Assembly: GCA_002077045.2 (NCBI GenBank)
Contig: KZ111144.1
Coordinates: 249,900 to 273,967, forward strand
Direction: 5' to 3'
Source of the DNA: Rachicladosporium sp. CCFEE 5018
Lineage: Eukaryota > Ascomycota > Dothideomycetes > Cladosporiales > Cladosporiaceae
DNA: 24,068 nucleotides
Shown here: piece by piece, positions 1-10,752 of the stretch
Numbering within the stretch: the stretch's first letter is position 1
Layout of the letters: every line of letters begins with the position of its first letter
Notes under the pieces: model-generated
What the model saw: only the letters and a program-made list of their open reading frames with translations
The model's database searches: none
Told to the model about the DNA's origin: nothing
Position numbers and translations under genes: made by a program

Positions 1-2617
1 GGATGATCATTCGGCTCAGCAGGTGGTGGAATGAAGGGTAGATGGACAAGACCATTGGTAATCGGCGGGATATCATGGTCCTGCGTTGTGGCTTCCTTTG
101 GTTGTCGCACCAGCTGCAGGCTTACTTCGAGTTCATGTCTGTCAACATGCGAGTTGTCAAGAACGTCCTGTATGCATGTACCCGCTGCTCCTTCCACTAA
201 GTCATCCTCACGTGTCTGGTCAAGAAGGTTGACAAACTTGCACGCCCATGCCAGTACTACCTCCCGACCAGCTACCTCGGCATGGTCAAATGCGTGTCTT
301 GCTTGCTCCAGTACGACTGCAAACAGTAAGGGTAATGTAGTCAAGTCCGCTCCCAGAGCTGCAGCCAATTCATCCAGCTGATCGAGATACTTCACAGCTT
401 GACGACTTGCTCTGCTGAGACACTCGTCAACGAAGGCCCAGACGGTAGCATCGACGGAGAGTAGGCTGGCAATAAACGCATCAAGACCTGATGCTGCCTT
501 CTGCTCGGTCGGCTCACTGATAATACCGTTCACTGACAACACATCCTCGATAAGCTGTCGGATTCGACGATTCTCATGCTCCTTGACATGCAGTCTCAGC
601 AATGTAACGAACGGAGAGAACAACAATCCACCTTGCTTGTGAAACCAGCGCATGCCAGTGCTGTCCTTCGCCAATGCAAGCAGATGCTCAAGTTCCAAGG
701 ATCGGACTCCGGTCACTTCATCACTTGCGCCATCGGAGTCGTCCTCACACGACAACGCCGATACCAGCGCAGTCGAAACATCGAACGACTCCTCAAGAGC
801 GTGAATCGGACTGAGCTGATAGTACTGCTGCAGTAGCCGAGTAGCTGCCTCCCGCTGCAGCGCATGTTCATCGTCATCAGGTAGCTGCCGAAAGTAGTTG
901 ACGACGTCCTTGATGCGAGGGCAACGCTCCATGAATCTATCGTGTAGACGCTGCGCAGCCTCGTTCCACAATGCGACGTGTGGTGATGATGACGAAGCTT
1001 CCTTCATCTGTTCGAGTGCTTTCGCCGTCTTCCGAAATGAGAGCACCAAGATGCGAACCGCAAAGAATCGGATGAGTTCGCTGCTTTGGTGTAGACATCG
1101 AGTCAATACTTTTCGATCCAGTAGACTCGGCAAAAGGCTGTCCAACATGATCTTGGTCTGAGGTGGCGCATCTGGCACGGCTGCCTCCTCACCTTGACTC
1201 AAAGAAGGGAGCGGAAGCTGGACGACTTCATAGATGAATGACGCATAGCTAATCCATGTGTTGGTGAGTTTCGGATCCAGTTGCATAGCTTTTTCACCAA
1301 AGTAAGCATGCACCAGCTCTGGCGCAGCCTCGAAACAGGCGAGTGTGAGGCGGCGTTCCTCAAGGTCTGAGTGCGGTCGGAGGGTTTGAAGCCACTCGAG
1401 CAAAGTCGTGTTACGGACTTGAACCTTGCCAGGCTTGTCGTAGAAATCCAGACTGTCGAGGCCGAGGTCAATCATATCGCTTCCGCCCTCAAGGAGTCCG
1501 TCGACACTGGTAGTGCGTGGTGGGTACCAACCACTATCTCGGAGTACGCCATACGATGGTGTAGTAGTTACAGTCTTTAGCCACTTGAGTGCCGCGGTCG
1601 CTACGGCATCGGATGAATCAGAACGTGTCGCAATGTCTGTGACTCTCTCCAAGTGCTCTCTTGCTAACAATGCTGCTTTCGCCGACCGTGGAAGATCCTG
1701 GTCCTTGAAGACATGCTGCTCACTACTGCGCAGTATCTCGAGCACAAGGTCTGCAGGATCGTCTCTGATGTACGAGAACAGTGTCGAGCACAGCCGATAC
1801 TGCTTCAAAATGTCAATCTTTCCAACAGCAGGCTGAAACTTGAGGTGAGCCAAGACGTAGCGAACTGTCAACGTGCGGATGGCAGGCCGTCGGCGTTCAT
1901 CTTCCTCTGATTGACTGAGAGTTGTTAGCATAGTGTTGCAGCAATGCACTGGCTCGAGGGATGATAGACGTACTCAGACTTGAACAATCCCAGCTTCTTT
2001 CTCAATACATCAGTATCGAATGTCAATTCCTTTCGCTCGTGAACCCCTTTAGCGAACACCCCACCATCGAAGCTCGTCAACTCAGTCAACAGTCTCAAGC
2101 TCGGCGAGATCAAGAAGTCCTTGTGCTGTGGTGCATCCAGACACCGTTTGACTAGCCGCAGCTGGTCATGTTTCAGGATCGTTCGGCATAACAGACTACC
2201 GTGCTCCCGTAAGTCCAGTAGCGAAGACAGCGTCTTCAGTAGCAGAGCAAAGATCGCACATAATGAAGAAGCCAGATAATCATTATTGTTCTGGTTGGCG
2301 AATGACCATGCATCCCATAATTGCGCAAGGAATGGGCGATTCCCATCAGGCTTTACCGTGTCGAGGTATTCTCTCAGGATTGAGAGCTGGCGACCTCGAT
2401 TATCGACTTCGTGGTGGTACAGTGTACTCTCGAGGAAGACTTTGAAAGACACAATTCCATGTCGAAGCTGGTTTAGACCATCTTGTCGAAATACTAGCAA
2501 CTCGGAGAGCTGGTGGGCAAAATGGATCTCTTCCGCTGGCTGAGCTGGAGCGTGATCGGGCTTTCCTCGTTTTGGAGGTCGGTCTGTATTTTCAGAGTCA
2601 TGCGGGCGTTTTGCCAT
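1..2617 (-). CDS. URB1: Urb1/Npa1-like nucleolar pre-ribosome protein, N-terminal part (partial at left edge)
   Basis: Two exons are visible: 1974-2617 (214 codons plus 2 nt) and 1914 running to the left edge with no stop, together about 852 residues. The 59-bp intron (1915-1973) has donor GTACGT, a GCTAAC branch site and acceptor CAG; without it the frame ends at TAA at 1925. Seen: a basic N-terminus (MAKRPHDSENTDRPPKRGKP), then long helical, leucine-rich sequence; just after the intron comes RRRPAIRTLTVRYVLAHLK, which resembles the Npa1 N-terminal domain. Known for the family: Urb1/Npa1 is a very large nucleolar protein (about 1,760 residues in yeast) needed for early 60S subunit assembly with snoRNPs and helicases, so more than half should lie beyond the edge. 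The start at 2617 is the first ATG and is followed by a lysine/arginine-rich segment suited to nuclear targeting. Function is assigned by resemblance to the family. Confidence 0.85.
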
Positions 2618-3190
2618 TGCGTATAGCCAGTGTGTCTGTTAGGTACTGCGGTGGCTCGGTCACTTAAATGTACCGTACCTTGATGAATTGAATATCCACC
2701 GAATCGCAAAAAAGTTAAGGTTTCCCCGGATTTTGACAAACGCCACAGATGCATCGAATGGGCGCCACACGAACGGCTCCGCGACAAGTTGAAGCTACAT
2801 TACCTGTGGAACTTAGATAAAAAAAAGTGGTGGCGAAGGGAGCTGCAATGGTCACGACTCTTCCGTGTTGCGAAAGCGGAGGCAGGTGCTGTTGGACAGT
2901 GTACTCCACATCTGCCGCAGGGAGCGAATACCAAGGTGCGATCGATTGCGGGCGTTTCACAGCTTTCGAGGTGATGTTGCGCATATCTACATCTATGTAC
3001 AAGGTCGGGGCTCGAGTCTCAAAGTGATTGCAGCTCAAGCGAAGCAGGTCGCTGAGTAGACCGTCGTGATATCATAGCCTGTCGCTATTTCCTCAGTTTC
3101 GGCAACCGCGGAAGGACTTCAGGCCAAATGCCAGTCGGGCTTCTCTGATCCAACCACGCACACTCCAGCCATGAGACCTACCCGCTTCAC
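2618..3190. other. Intergenic: Urb1 upstream region and 3' flank of the Hikeshi-like gene
   Basis: A 573-bp stretch between two minus-strand genes. Short overlapping ORFs occur on both strands (for example 2715-3038 minus) but resemble no family and have no splice structure, so I read them as chance. It should hold the Urb1 promoter. No RNA gene or repeat was seen. Confidence 0.5.
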
Positions 3191-3844
3191 TCAATCCCCA
3201 ACTTCCCTCTCCAAGAACCCCGGATCCAACTCCACCCTCTTCTCAAACTTCGTCCACCACTCCTGGAATGCCTTCAAAGGCACCACATCGCTCCCAAAAC
3301 TCGCCAAGAAATTGAACGCATTGCCAATAATTCTTTGCGCCAGCACTTTAGTCGTGACACTGCTTCCAGTACTCGTGCCAGCCTTGACAAGTGCCGTGGA
3401 TGGAGTCGAGGTGCCCGTTGTCGAAGTTCGAGATTGTTGCGATGTGAAAATCTGAGCTTCGACCTGAGCTGCCGGCTCAATGGAGATTCCGACAACGATC
3501 TCAGAACCTCCAGATGTAGCGCCGTTCACAGGAGTACCCGGGATCGAATCGGTCATCAAGTCCGCGTCACCCTCAGCATCGTTACTCCCTTTGAACCCAC
3601 CGATCCGGAAGATAGCACTCTCCTTGCCCGGTCCCACGCCTCCCAGGAACTTGAACTCTGTGGATGGCGGTATCTGAGCATAGACACTTGCTGCTGTGTC
3701 TTCGGGCAGAGTCATACCAGGGAGCAGGAAGACGACTATATGATTGAATGCTGGTGTTGGAGAAATGCGAAATGCATATGAGGTGTCGTTGACTTGTGTA
3801 GGGGTGGCATTCACAGGCCGACCCGTGGTGATGAGGCCGAACAT
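3191..3844 (-). CDS. OPI10: Hikeshi / OPI10 family protein (nuclear import carrier of Hsp70)
   Basis: Single-exon gene of 217 residues, close to human Hikeshi (197) and yeast Opi10 (246). Seen: the family start MFG.I..GRPV, then FNHIVVFLLPG and SVYAQIPPSTEFKFLGGV, the GKESAIFRIGGFK segment and, after a Ser/Thr-rich linker (about residues 125-165), the C-terminal helix region FNFLASFGSDVVPLKAFQEW and KFEKRVELDPGFLER. These match the order of the N-terminal beta domain and C-terminal domain of Hikeshi. Known for the family: Hikeshi binds FG nucleoporins and carries ATP-bound Hsp70 into the nucleus during heat stress; yeast OPI10 mutants overproduce inositol. The start at 3844 gives the conserved MFG N-terminus. 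The linker rich in Thr/Ser/Ala, longer than in the human protein, is the only unusual part. Confidence 0.9.
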   Translation of the reverse strand: MFGLITTGRPVNATPTQVNDTSYAFRISPTPAFNHIVVFLLPGMTLPEDTAASVYAQIPPSTEFKFLGGVGPGKESAIFRIGGFKGSNDAEGDADLMTDSIPGTPVNGATSGGSEIVVGISIEPAAQVEAQIFTSQQSRTSTTGTSTPSTALVKAGTSTGSSVTTKVLAQRIIGNAFNFLASFGSDVVPLKAFQEWWTKFEKRVELDPGFLEREVGD

Positions 3845-4163
3845 TATGGCGGGTGGAGTTGCTGGACTCGACTAATTTTACAGAACTGCATTGTGAGCGC
3901 TATGTGTAAGCCTGACCGCCTGATCATGCTGTAGGCAGTGGCATCGCAAGCGTCAACAAAGTGAAGGAGAACGATGTGGTTGGTTCTCGAAGCTGGTTCG
4001 AAAGCTGTGATGCCAAGGCCCGGAACTCTGCTGTGAGACTCTGCAGCTTGTGGAGACAACAGCAGCAGCTATTGAATACAGTATTATACAACGCTATGCT
4101 ACTCCGCTATCGTAAAGCTATGCCGTATCATACACCCTATACTTTTCTGCCCATGTCATCGAT
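3845..4163. other. Intergenic: promoter of the Hikeshi-like gene and 3' flank of the next gene
   Basis: A 319-bp stretch between two minus-strand genes. Small ORFs on both strands are short and unrecognised. I see no RNA gene, repeat or clear promoter element. Confidence 0.4.
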
Positions 4164-5944
4164 TCAAATGAATCTTGGCGACATCGTGTCGTCCCTCAGC
4201 GAATTCCTCCCATTTCGCAACGGCATCTCGCGATGCATCGGCACAGGCGGAGCAGCCTCAGTGTCACCAATCCCCCCAATTGTAGCACGCATCTGCCGAG
4301 CCAGTAGCTCCGAGGTGCCGGCGACCTTGCCCTCGGGCAACGTTGCACGGAGGCCATTCAACTTCGGATCGTCCTCGTCGATGAAGAACGGGTAGGTCTG
4401 CCCAGTGAGACGCCCACCGTCCTCTTCGCGAGGAGGATGAACCCAATGCTGTTCCGTCACCGGATGACCCTCGGGCGCCGTATACTCCTTCAAGTCGCCC
4501 TCTCCGCCGTCGAACTTCCGCGCCGTGAACTGCCTTCGTCCGCTCGTAGGCTGTGAGGCTGGTAGATGTTTCGATGCCAACTCCGCGATCATCCACTGCG
4601 CTTTGTCGCCGGTGCGACCTGGCAGCTCTTCCGCTGCAATCTCAGCGTACCCACCCTCAACGGGTATGAAGTGGCGGGACGGCTTGACCTCGATATCGAC
4701 AATCGGCAGAACGCGGTGGAAAATATGGTCTTGATGTATCTCGCGAGTGATCGACTCTTGGCGGACTTCTTCAAACTGCCTGTGGACAGTCTCGTGCGTG
4801 ACTGCAGGAGCCCAGCGCTCGTGCAGGGTAGTGTCCTCAGTGTTCGAGAGGTCTACAATGCCATCGAGTGGCACTGGTGCCGGTGCGTCCTTGACGAGAT
4901 AGCCCCGCTCCTTACCAATATCGCTGTGTACCTCGCCTAGAGTGCGCTCCGACTCAAGCGACTTCTCTGCTGGAATCGAGGGCAGTGGCTTGTGCAGACT
5001 CGAGCGCCGTACACCACGCTTTTGGCTGTCCATACTTTCACGTGATACCGGCGAAGTCGGAGAGGTCGGTGTGTAATCTCCTGATGCCCTGTTGTCGAGC
5101 GACCCGTTGACTGGCTTCCGTGTTGTCGCTTTCAGAGACTCTTGCGCGCTCTTAACGCGTCCTATTGGTGTGCCCATGCTACTTCTTCGTCCATCGTCCA
5201 CCGTACCATTCTGTCCACCAGCTTGCGTGTGAGCAGTTTCCGTGCTCGGCGTACGATCGTTCAACTTCCACTGCAAGAGAACGGGTCAGCAACGCCTTGG
5301 ACACAATCTGAGACCATGCGAGCACTTACATCATCGACACTACCCGAGTATGGATTGAGCTGAGGCAACACTGGCTTACTACCCACACTTCGCTCTTGGT
5401 CCAATGACGCATCCCTCAGGTTGTCTCTAGCACGTCTGGAGTGCAGCGGAGGGGATGATGAAAGCTGATCGTTGCCATATGTGCCCTTTGAGCCGCTGAT
5501 GTTGCGATCGGCAACTCGCTCTCCGTAGTGCCCCTCATTCGTAGCAGACTCGAAGTTCAAATTGCGGAAGTCATCGGACAGGTCTGATTGACGAGGCACC
5601 TGCGGCAGCCGATCATCTACGCCCATTGCCTTTGCGGCTGCCACTTGCGCACCGTGTGTGGGCTCGTTGGACTGGCCATCACTGGTGACAAGTCGCGAAC
5701 GTCCTGTTGTTGAGTTAGCGGGTAGGGCACACCGTTCAGGACGTTGGGCATGCGTACTCTTGCCGGATACAATGTCGCGGAGGGACGCTTTGGAGCTTAC
5801 GTTCCTCAAGTGTCCTTTGTGCTGAGCAGCATTGGGTGAAACAGGCGATGAGGGCGGTGACTCGCTGATTTCTAGGTCTGTCTTGTCTCCCGATCGTCGA
5901 AAGAACTTAGAGAGACGTGCCTTGGGACTTTTGCCTGAAGACAT
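4164..5944 (-). CDS. Hydrophilic Ser/Pro-rich protein with HETV/HQDH module (unknown function)
   Basis: Two exons, 5330-5944 (205 codons) and 4164-5270, joined across a 59-bp intron (5271-5329; donor GTAAGT, acceptor TTGCAG, phase 0), give 573 residues. Seen: a basic N-terminus (KARLSKFFRRSGDKTDLE), then about 300 residues of low-complexity Ser/Pro/Arg sequence with several SP/TSP sites. A conserved-looking module at about residues 355-409 reads HERWAPAVTHETVHRQ ... IHQDH ... DIEVKP..H.IPVE, followed by a charged region up to LPEGKVAGTSELLARQMRAT. No transmembrane segment, signal peptide or catalytic motif is visible. The module also occurs in the divergent gene starting at 7455, so the two look paralogous in this part. 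I know similar proteins in many filamentous ascomycetes, without an established role. Exon boundaries are well supported; function is not known. Confidence 0.8.
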
Positions 5945-7454
5945 TGGTCCGACGGTATGGTGTTCTTGGCTAATACTTAGCTAACAGCTTGCTGGTATGG
6001 TAGCTCTTGTTGCTGATCTGGAGCTCGTAGGCCGACAGCTTAATGGATTAGTTCCGATTGCACAAGGTCAAGAGGTCGTTGGCATGAACGGAGAACCTGC
6101 TGTGAACGTCATACCACGGCACCTACCACGAGGCGGAGAGTTTACTTTCGGCACGGCTGTTGATGGCAGCGGTATGGCTTGTGGCGTTTCGGACACGAAC
6201 GGCTCGTTTGCGCAATCCCTATAACGCTCCGCCACGGCATCGGAGGTGACACCTAGACTGCCTATAGCTTCACAATGATCCGCTATAACAAGGGCCGACT
6301 ATCATATCCCAGGAATCTAGACCAGAGATTTAGATGCATTCGTCGTGTCATGGTACTTCAGTACGAGCTTGACCGCTGATCGCAGCGGCCAAATCGACGT
6401 CAGACACGGTCAGAGAGAGTGTTTGCGTCCGAGCTCTGTGTGTTGATGGACCCTTCCGCTCCCGGTAGTTTGGAACCTTCGTGTGAATGACTCGATTCGA
6501 TTGAACTGCACCTTCATGCCATATTTCAACGGCTGTCGTCAGCGCAGAGTGAACAAACAGTGAGAACCACAGGGATGGTGGTATGCTGCCTTGCTAGAGA
6601 ACGTGGCGTACGCAGATGGCACGCCACAATGCGATCCGAGGTTGAAACGTAGCTGTGCGGTCCAGTCCGTGTATTTGTATACGAGCACACCCCTCGCCCC
6701 AGCGGCTGGCGCTGACGCCCATGCCGCAGATCGTTGCGCGGCGGCGATCCATTTGGCTTTCTTCTTTTGACCTCACAGAAAATCTCCTCTCCAAGCTTGA
6801 CGTATGCCAAACGACCGGCAACGTGGCAGCCCTACAAATCCGTGAAACAGAGTCTGCATCCTCTGGACGAGTGGTGTTTCGCAGTCTGATGACACACAGA
6901 TGAGGAACGTTACGTTTGCTCGCTTAGCGAATGCGGCTCGTCGATCTCAGCGGGAGAGCAGAGCTGCATCCAGGTAGGCGTCCACACCCAGACAATTAGA
7001 TCACCCGCGGGGTCTCAGTCACCATAGGTGGAGGGCATTCCAATGCCTGTCATTATCTGGGCAATCAAGATCTGTGTCAAGCCACGACCATATTTGCAGC
7101 CACATCGACGTGTCACCGTTAAGACGCCTCATCGGCGTGGGTCTAGCTTCACAGTCGGGCCTGCACCGTCTCATTGTGAACCAACGAAACGGCGCGCATT
7201 GGCTGCTAGACCACGGCGAGCTCGTGGCGGAAGCACTATGACGACGCAGCCGCGGGGGTTGGAAGTCGCTCTTGCCTGAGCTCGTGGCTACGAGGGCAAT
7301 GACGTTCGTGTGCTTGCATGAGCTCATATACTTTTCACTGTTTGCTATTCATCGCCTTTCCTCACCACTTCTCACCACTTCTCATCAGTCCCATACTCAC
7401 AACAACCTTCAAAACACGTACACCAAACCAATCCAATCACAAACCACAGCAACA
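5945..7454. other. Divergent intergenic region between the two module-sharing genes
   Basis: About 1.5 kb separates the start codons of the minus-strand gene (5944) and the plus-strand gene (7455). Small ORFs exist on both strands (for example 5997-6224 plus and 6526-6810 minus), but none resembles a family. It is likely to hold both promoters and 5' leaders; the plus-strand leader signals are listed separately. No tRNA, repeat array or mobile element was recognised. Confidence 0.5.
7325..7454 (+). promoter_or_regulatory. TATA-like box and pyrimidine-rich leader of the allergen-like gene
   Basis: A CATATACTT element (TATA at 7327-7330) lies about 125 bp before the ATG. It is followed by a strongly C/T-rich tract with a perfect 10-bp tandem repeat (ctcaccactt at 7361-7370 and 7371-7380). 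The start context is CAACAATGG. A TATA box followed by a CT-rich leader is typical of strongly expressed filamentous-fungal genes; strong expression is inferred, not shown. Confidence 0.5.
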
Positions 7455-8470
7455 ATGGATTCCGCCAAAGCAGCCGTCAAAGATTTCATGTCCAAGTCTG
7501 GTCACCACGACACCACAGTTCACGAGAAGGTGGCTCCCGCTGTAGTTCACGAGACGGTGGAGCGCCAGAAGCGCGAGGAGGTTGTTTCCACCATCGACAA
7601 GGAGGTCCACCAGGACCACTACCACACCTCCGTGCAGCCCGTGAAGGACCGTGAGGTTCTCCCCGAGCAGCACCACCATAACATCATCCCCGTCGAGCAC
7701 CGCAGTTCCGAGCACGATGAGGCCGAGAAGGTGAAGGCAAAGCTTGCTGCCGAGCAGGCCCAGTTCCGCGACCACAAGCAGGTTGTTGAGGGCAGCACCC
7801 AGCGTTCAGTCGCTCCCATCGTCGCTGGCGAGCATGTGCACCACCACGTCCACGAGACCATTCAGCCTGTGGTCGAGAAGCGTACGTCGTGTTCAGCCCT
7901 TCCCTCGACCGAGCATCTACTAACAACATTGCAGAGACCATTGAGCCTCACGTCGTCCACACCACTGTCCCGATCCATGAGGTCCACCACAACGCCGCTC
8001 AGCACCACAGCGCGTCTGCCCTTCCCGCTGTCTCGATGGCCGACTTCAAGAAGCAGGGTGGTGTTCTCAGTGGCCGCGAGGAGCGTTACGACGGTTTCGA
8101 GGGTGAGCCACGCGCTATTGGCGGTGCGATCGGTGGCGCCACTGGCAGCCATGGCACCTCCGGCCTTACTGGCTCGCACGGCACCACCGGCTCCGGCTTG
8201 ACTGGCAGCCACGGCACCACCGGCTCCGGTCTCACTGGCAGCCATGGCACCCACGACTCCAGCCTCACTGGCAACCACGGCACTACCGGCTCTGGCCTCA
8301 CCGGCGGCACCCACAGTGCCCACGACTCGGAGACCCGTGGTATTCCCCTCGGCACAGCCACCTCCAACACGTCGTCTTCCACCGGCACCACCCACAAGCC
8401 TTCCCTCATGGACAAGCTGAACCCCAAGAAGGATGCCAACCGTGATGGCAAGGCTGGCTTCATGAAGTGA
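7455..8470 (+). CDS. His-rich, repeat-bearing hydrophilic protein of the fungal 'allergen-like' type
   Basis: Exons 7455-7881 and 7935-8470, with a 53-bp intron (donor GTACGT, CTAAC near the 3' end, acceptor TTGCAG), give 320 residues. Seen: the module VHEKVAPAVVHETVERQ ... EVHQDH ... DREVLPEQHHHNIIPVE at residues 22-81. A weaker second copy lies at about 119-175 (SVAPIVAGEHVHHHVHETIQ). Next come five Gly/Ser/His/Thr repeats (residues 212-264) and a C-terminal KPSLMDKLNPKKDANRDGKA (then GFMK), a tail I recognise from other small fungal hydrophilic proteins. There is no signal peptide or membrane segment. Similar sequences are often annotated 'allergen' in fungal genomes; the biological role is not established. 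Glycine, histidine and charge richness suggest a stress or desiccation protein (inference). The frame is open upstream to 7272, but the ATG at 7455 has the good context and starts the conserved protein. Confidence 0.88.
8141..8299 (+). repeat. Coding 33-bp minisatellite (TGSHGTTGSGL repeats)
   Basis: Inside the allergen-like gene, one 27-bp unit (TGSHGTSGL, 8141-8167) is followed by four 33-bp units (8168-8299) coding TGSHGTTGSGL, the same again, TGSHGTHDSSL and TGNHGTTGSGL. Unit length is a multiple of three, so copy changes keep the frame. The units differ mostly at third positions. Confidence 0.9.
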
Positions 8471-9039
8471 GCGGGTCGTTCAGAAGTAGTCCAGAAGGGT
8501 AGCGGCAGCTTTGACACATTGTCGACACCGACTTACGATTGTATGATAGTGAGGAGTAATGGTACTGCTGATGAGCAGTGTGGTTGGTTCAAATAGCCAA
8601 CGAAAGTATGCTTTATCATCACACTTTTGCTCATGGTCTCACCACTTCTCTGCCACGTAGCTTTATGATGTGATTAGGTCCGCATCAATCTCACCATCGA
8701 GTATCTTATCTCTACCAAGACAAGGCGATTGTGATACACTTCGCTAGCAAGTGCGCACTCGCGTCGAACTCTGGAGATGCTGGTGCTGTCACGAGCTGGT
8801 GACGAGCACAACCCCATCCTCGCCATCGCCAAGATGTGAGAGCTCGCGTCCGTTCAAGACATCTCAACCCTACCTATATATTATCATTGCACTAGTGTGT
8901 GTGCTCTAATTATCTTTGGTGCCTTCAATCGATGCTCACGGGAAGCAAGGTCCCGCCGTTGATACAAACATTCGAACGTTGAGAAAGTGTTAGGTTACAG
9001 ACCCTCATTCGCATCACGCTCCGGACAATGTCCATCATC
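8471..9039. other. Convergent intergenic region
   Basis: A 569-bp stretch between the stop codons of the allergen-like gene (plus) and the transporter (minus). It should hold both 3' UTRs; it has AT-rich patches (for example around 8874-8886) that could serve polyadenylation. No ORF of note, RNA gene or repeat was seen. Confidence 0.45.
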
Positions 9040-10752
9040 CTAGGACCGATAGCTCCACACTGATATGCTCTCTGTGTCGCATTTCGACACGCTGGATGAA
9101 TCTTGCTCCATGGACTTGCAGCGGTTTCGAGAAGACTTCTTGTATGGTTTCAGAGGTTGACCTTTGGTTTCCGGCATGTACAAGCCCAGCACGATCGTCG
9201 TGAACAAGCTCAGCCCAGCGAATAGGAAGTAGGCGCCGTAGGCTGAGTGATCGAGGATGATGGGCGTGATGAGGGCGACGAATGCGTTGGTGAGCTGAGG
9301 CAAGGCGTTAATAACTATAACGTAGGTTTGAGAAGACAGGGAGACGTACGAAGTTCAGTCCCTGCGCCACGCTGTTCGATACACCCCTCGTCCTCCCCGG
9401 CTGGATCTCAGAGGCGTAGATCTTACCCACCATCGCCCACGTTGCGGAATAGCTCAACGCGAACAAGAAGATGCTGACGATCACCACCCATCTGGCCGCA
9501 CCTTCAGGCGTCACCACCTCAGCGGCATAGAGAGTGCCAACGATCAGCATAGTGGTAGTCAGTAGAACGCCGCCAGTAAGCACTGAGGCGCGACGGCCGA
9601 TGCGATCTGCGAGGAACATTGCGGGAATCGAGATGAGCACTATGAGAATGGCGGATAGACCGGAGGCCAGAAACGATGCCGAGGACTTGGAGAGACCGGC
9701 TTGGGCGAAGAGGAGGGGGGCGTAGAAGAGGACGCCGTCTCTACTGCGATGTCAGCATGTAGCCTCTGCTAGCTTGCTGGTAGAGCCTAGCTTTGGACGA
9801 ACTTGCATCCCACAAAGCTGCACCATGCCCAAGACAAACTGTAGTCAGATGTAAGCAAGTGATCGTCCTCTTGGCTATGCGCGGTCCCTCGCTGCTGTCG
9901 TTGCACTCACTAATGCAAGCACCGTCCTCGCCCTGTAAGGCTTCGAGAAGATCAGCCCAATCGATCGTAGGAACCCCAGCCGCTTCTGTACATCCTCATC
10001 ACGGAAGCTCAGAATGTCCTTCTCCGCTTCTGCCGCTTGGATCCCGAGTTTTGCGATGGATCTGGCAGCGTCGTCTCGTCGACCATTTGCCATTAGCCAC
10101 CGAGGCGAGAGCGGGATGTAGAAACAGCTCCCTGTGAGCAACGCTGCAACGACCGTTGACATGATGAACGGTGCCCGCCACGCCAGTGACCCAGAGATGC
10201 GGACAGTGCCATAACAGGTAAAGTAGCCACAAGGAAGTCCAGCAGCGGTAGCGAGTTGCAGTAAGGACGCAAGTGTACCGCGGTTCTTGGATGGAGCAAT
10301 CTCGCAGACGTACACGTTCAGCAAGCCAAGATAGATCCCCTCAGCCAGCCCTGCCACAAGTCGTCCGGCGATGAACTGACCAAGAGACAATGCTGATGCT
10401 TGTAGAATAGATCCCAAAGCGAATGCAGCGGCTCCGGCAGCAATGACCCTCGGATGCCCATACTTGTTGGCGAGCTGTCCCGCAAAGGGCGATGAAAATG
10501 CGCCGCCGAACAAGATGATTGAAATCGTCAGCCCGATGATTGTGGGAGGTTGAGGGCCCATCACTTCGACGAACTGAGGCATGACTGTCACCGCTCTGCG
10601 CGCTGATCAGTTCAAGACCATGCTTGTGGAGGTGGTTCCGCTCACCCGATCGAGCCTGTGTCGAAGCCATTGAGCCAGCAACCAGCACTTAGAATAATTG
10701 ACGCTGTTGTGTAGCCCGCGGGCTTTAGCCCTTCGAAAGTTGAAGAGCCCAT
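9040..10752 (-). CDS. MFS transporter, sugar-porter type
   Basis: Five exons give 489 residues: 10646-10752, 9911-10595, 9807-9838, 9350-9740 and 9040-9294. Introns are 10596-10645 (GTGAGC..CAG), 9839-9910 (GTGAGT..CAG), 9741-9806 (GCAAGT..TAG) and 9295-9349 (GTACGT..CAG). Seen: WLNGFDTGSIGAVTVMPQF spanning TM1 and the first junction, GRLVAGLAEGIYLG, the PLSPRWLM motif before the central loop, VLFYAPLLFAQ after the micro-exon, ADRIGRR between TM8 and TM9, and the C-terminal PETKG signature. About twelve hydrophobic segments fit the family length of roughly 500. Sugar porters move hexoses, pentoses, quinate or related substrates by proton symport or facilitation at the plasma membrane; the substrate here cannot be told. 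PLSPRWL replaces the usual PESPRWL. An in-frame TAG upstream supports the start at 10752, though a 5'-UTR intron is possible. Confidence 0.88.
9741..9838 (-). other. 32-nt micro-exon followed by a GC-AG intron (transporter)
   Basis: Exon 3 (9807-9838) codes only FVLGMVQLCG plus two bases. It is followed by an intron (9741-9806) starting GCAAGT and ending CAGTAG. The junction AT|A restores Ile and gives LCGIDGVLFYAP, matching the family consensus at TM7. No GT donor in this segment keeps the frame: using the nearby GT at 9802 would need an acceptor one base off. The donor GCAAGT is the standard consensus for the rare GC-AG class. Confidence 0.8.

Noticed and set aside
2715..3038. 107-codon minus-strand ORF between Urb1 and the Hikeshi-like gene
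   Set aside because: No resemblance to a family, overlaps several equal-sized ORFs on the other strand, and lies in the expected promoter.
7272..7454. Upstream in-frame extension of the allergen-like protein
   Set aside because: It translates a TATA-like and CT-rich leader into low-information sequence; the ATG at 7455 has the better context and begins the conserved protein.
7862..8395. 177-codon minus-strand ORF rich in Gly/Ala
   Set aside because: It is the antisense shadow of the coding minisatellite.
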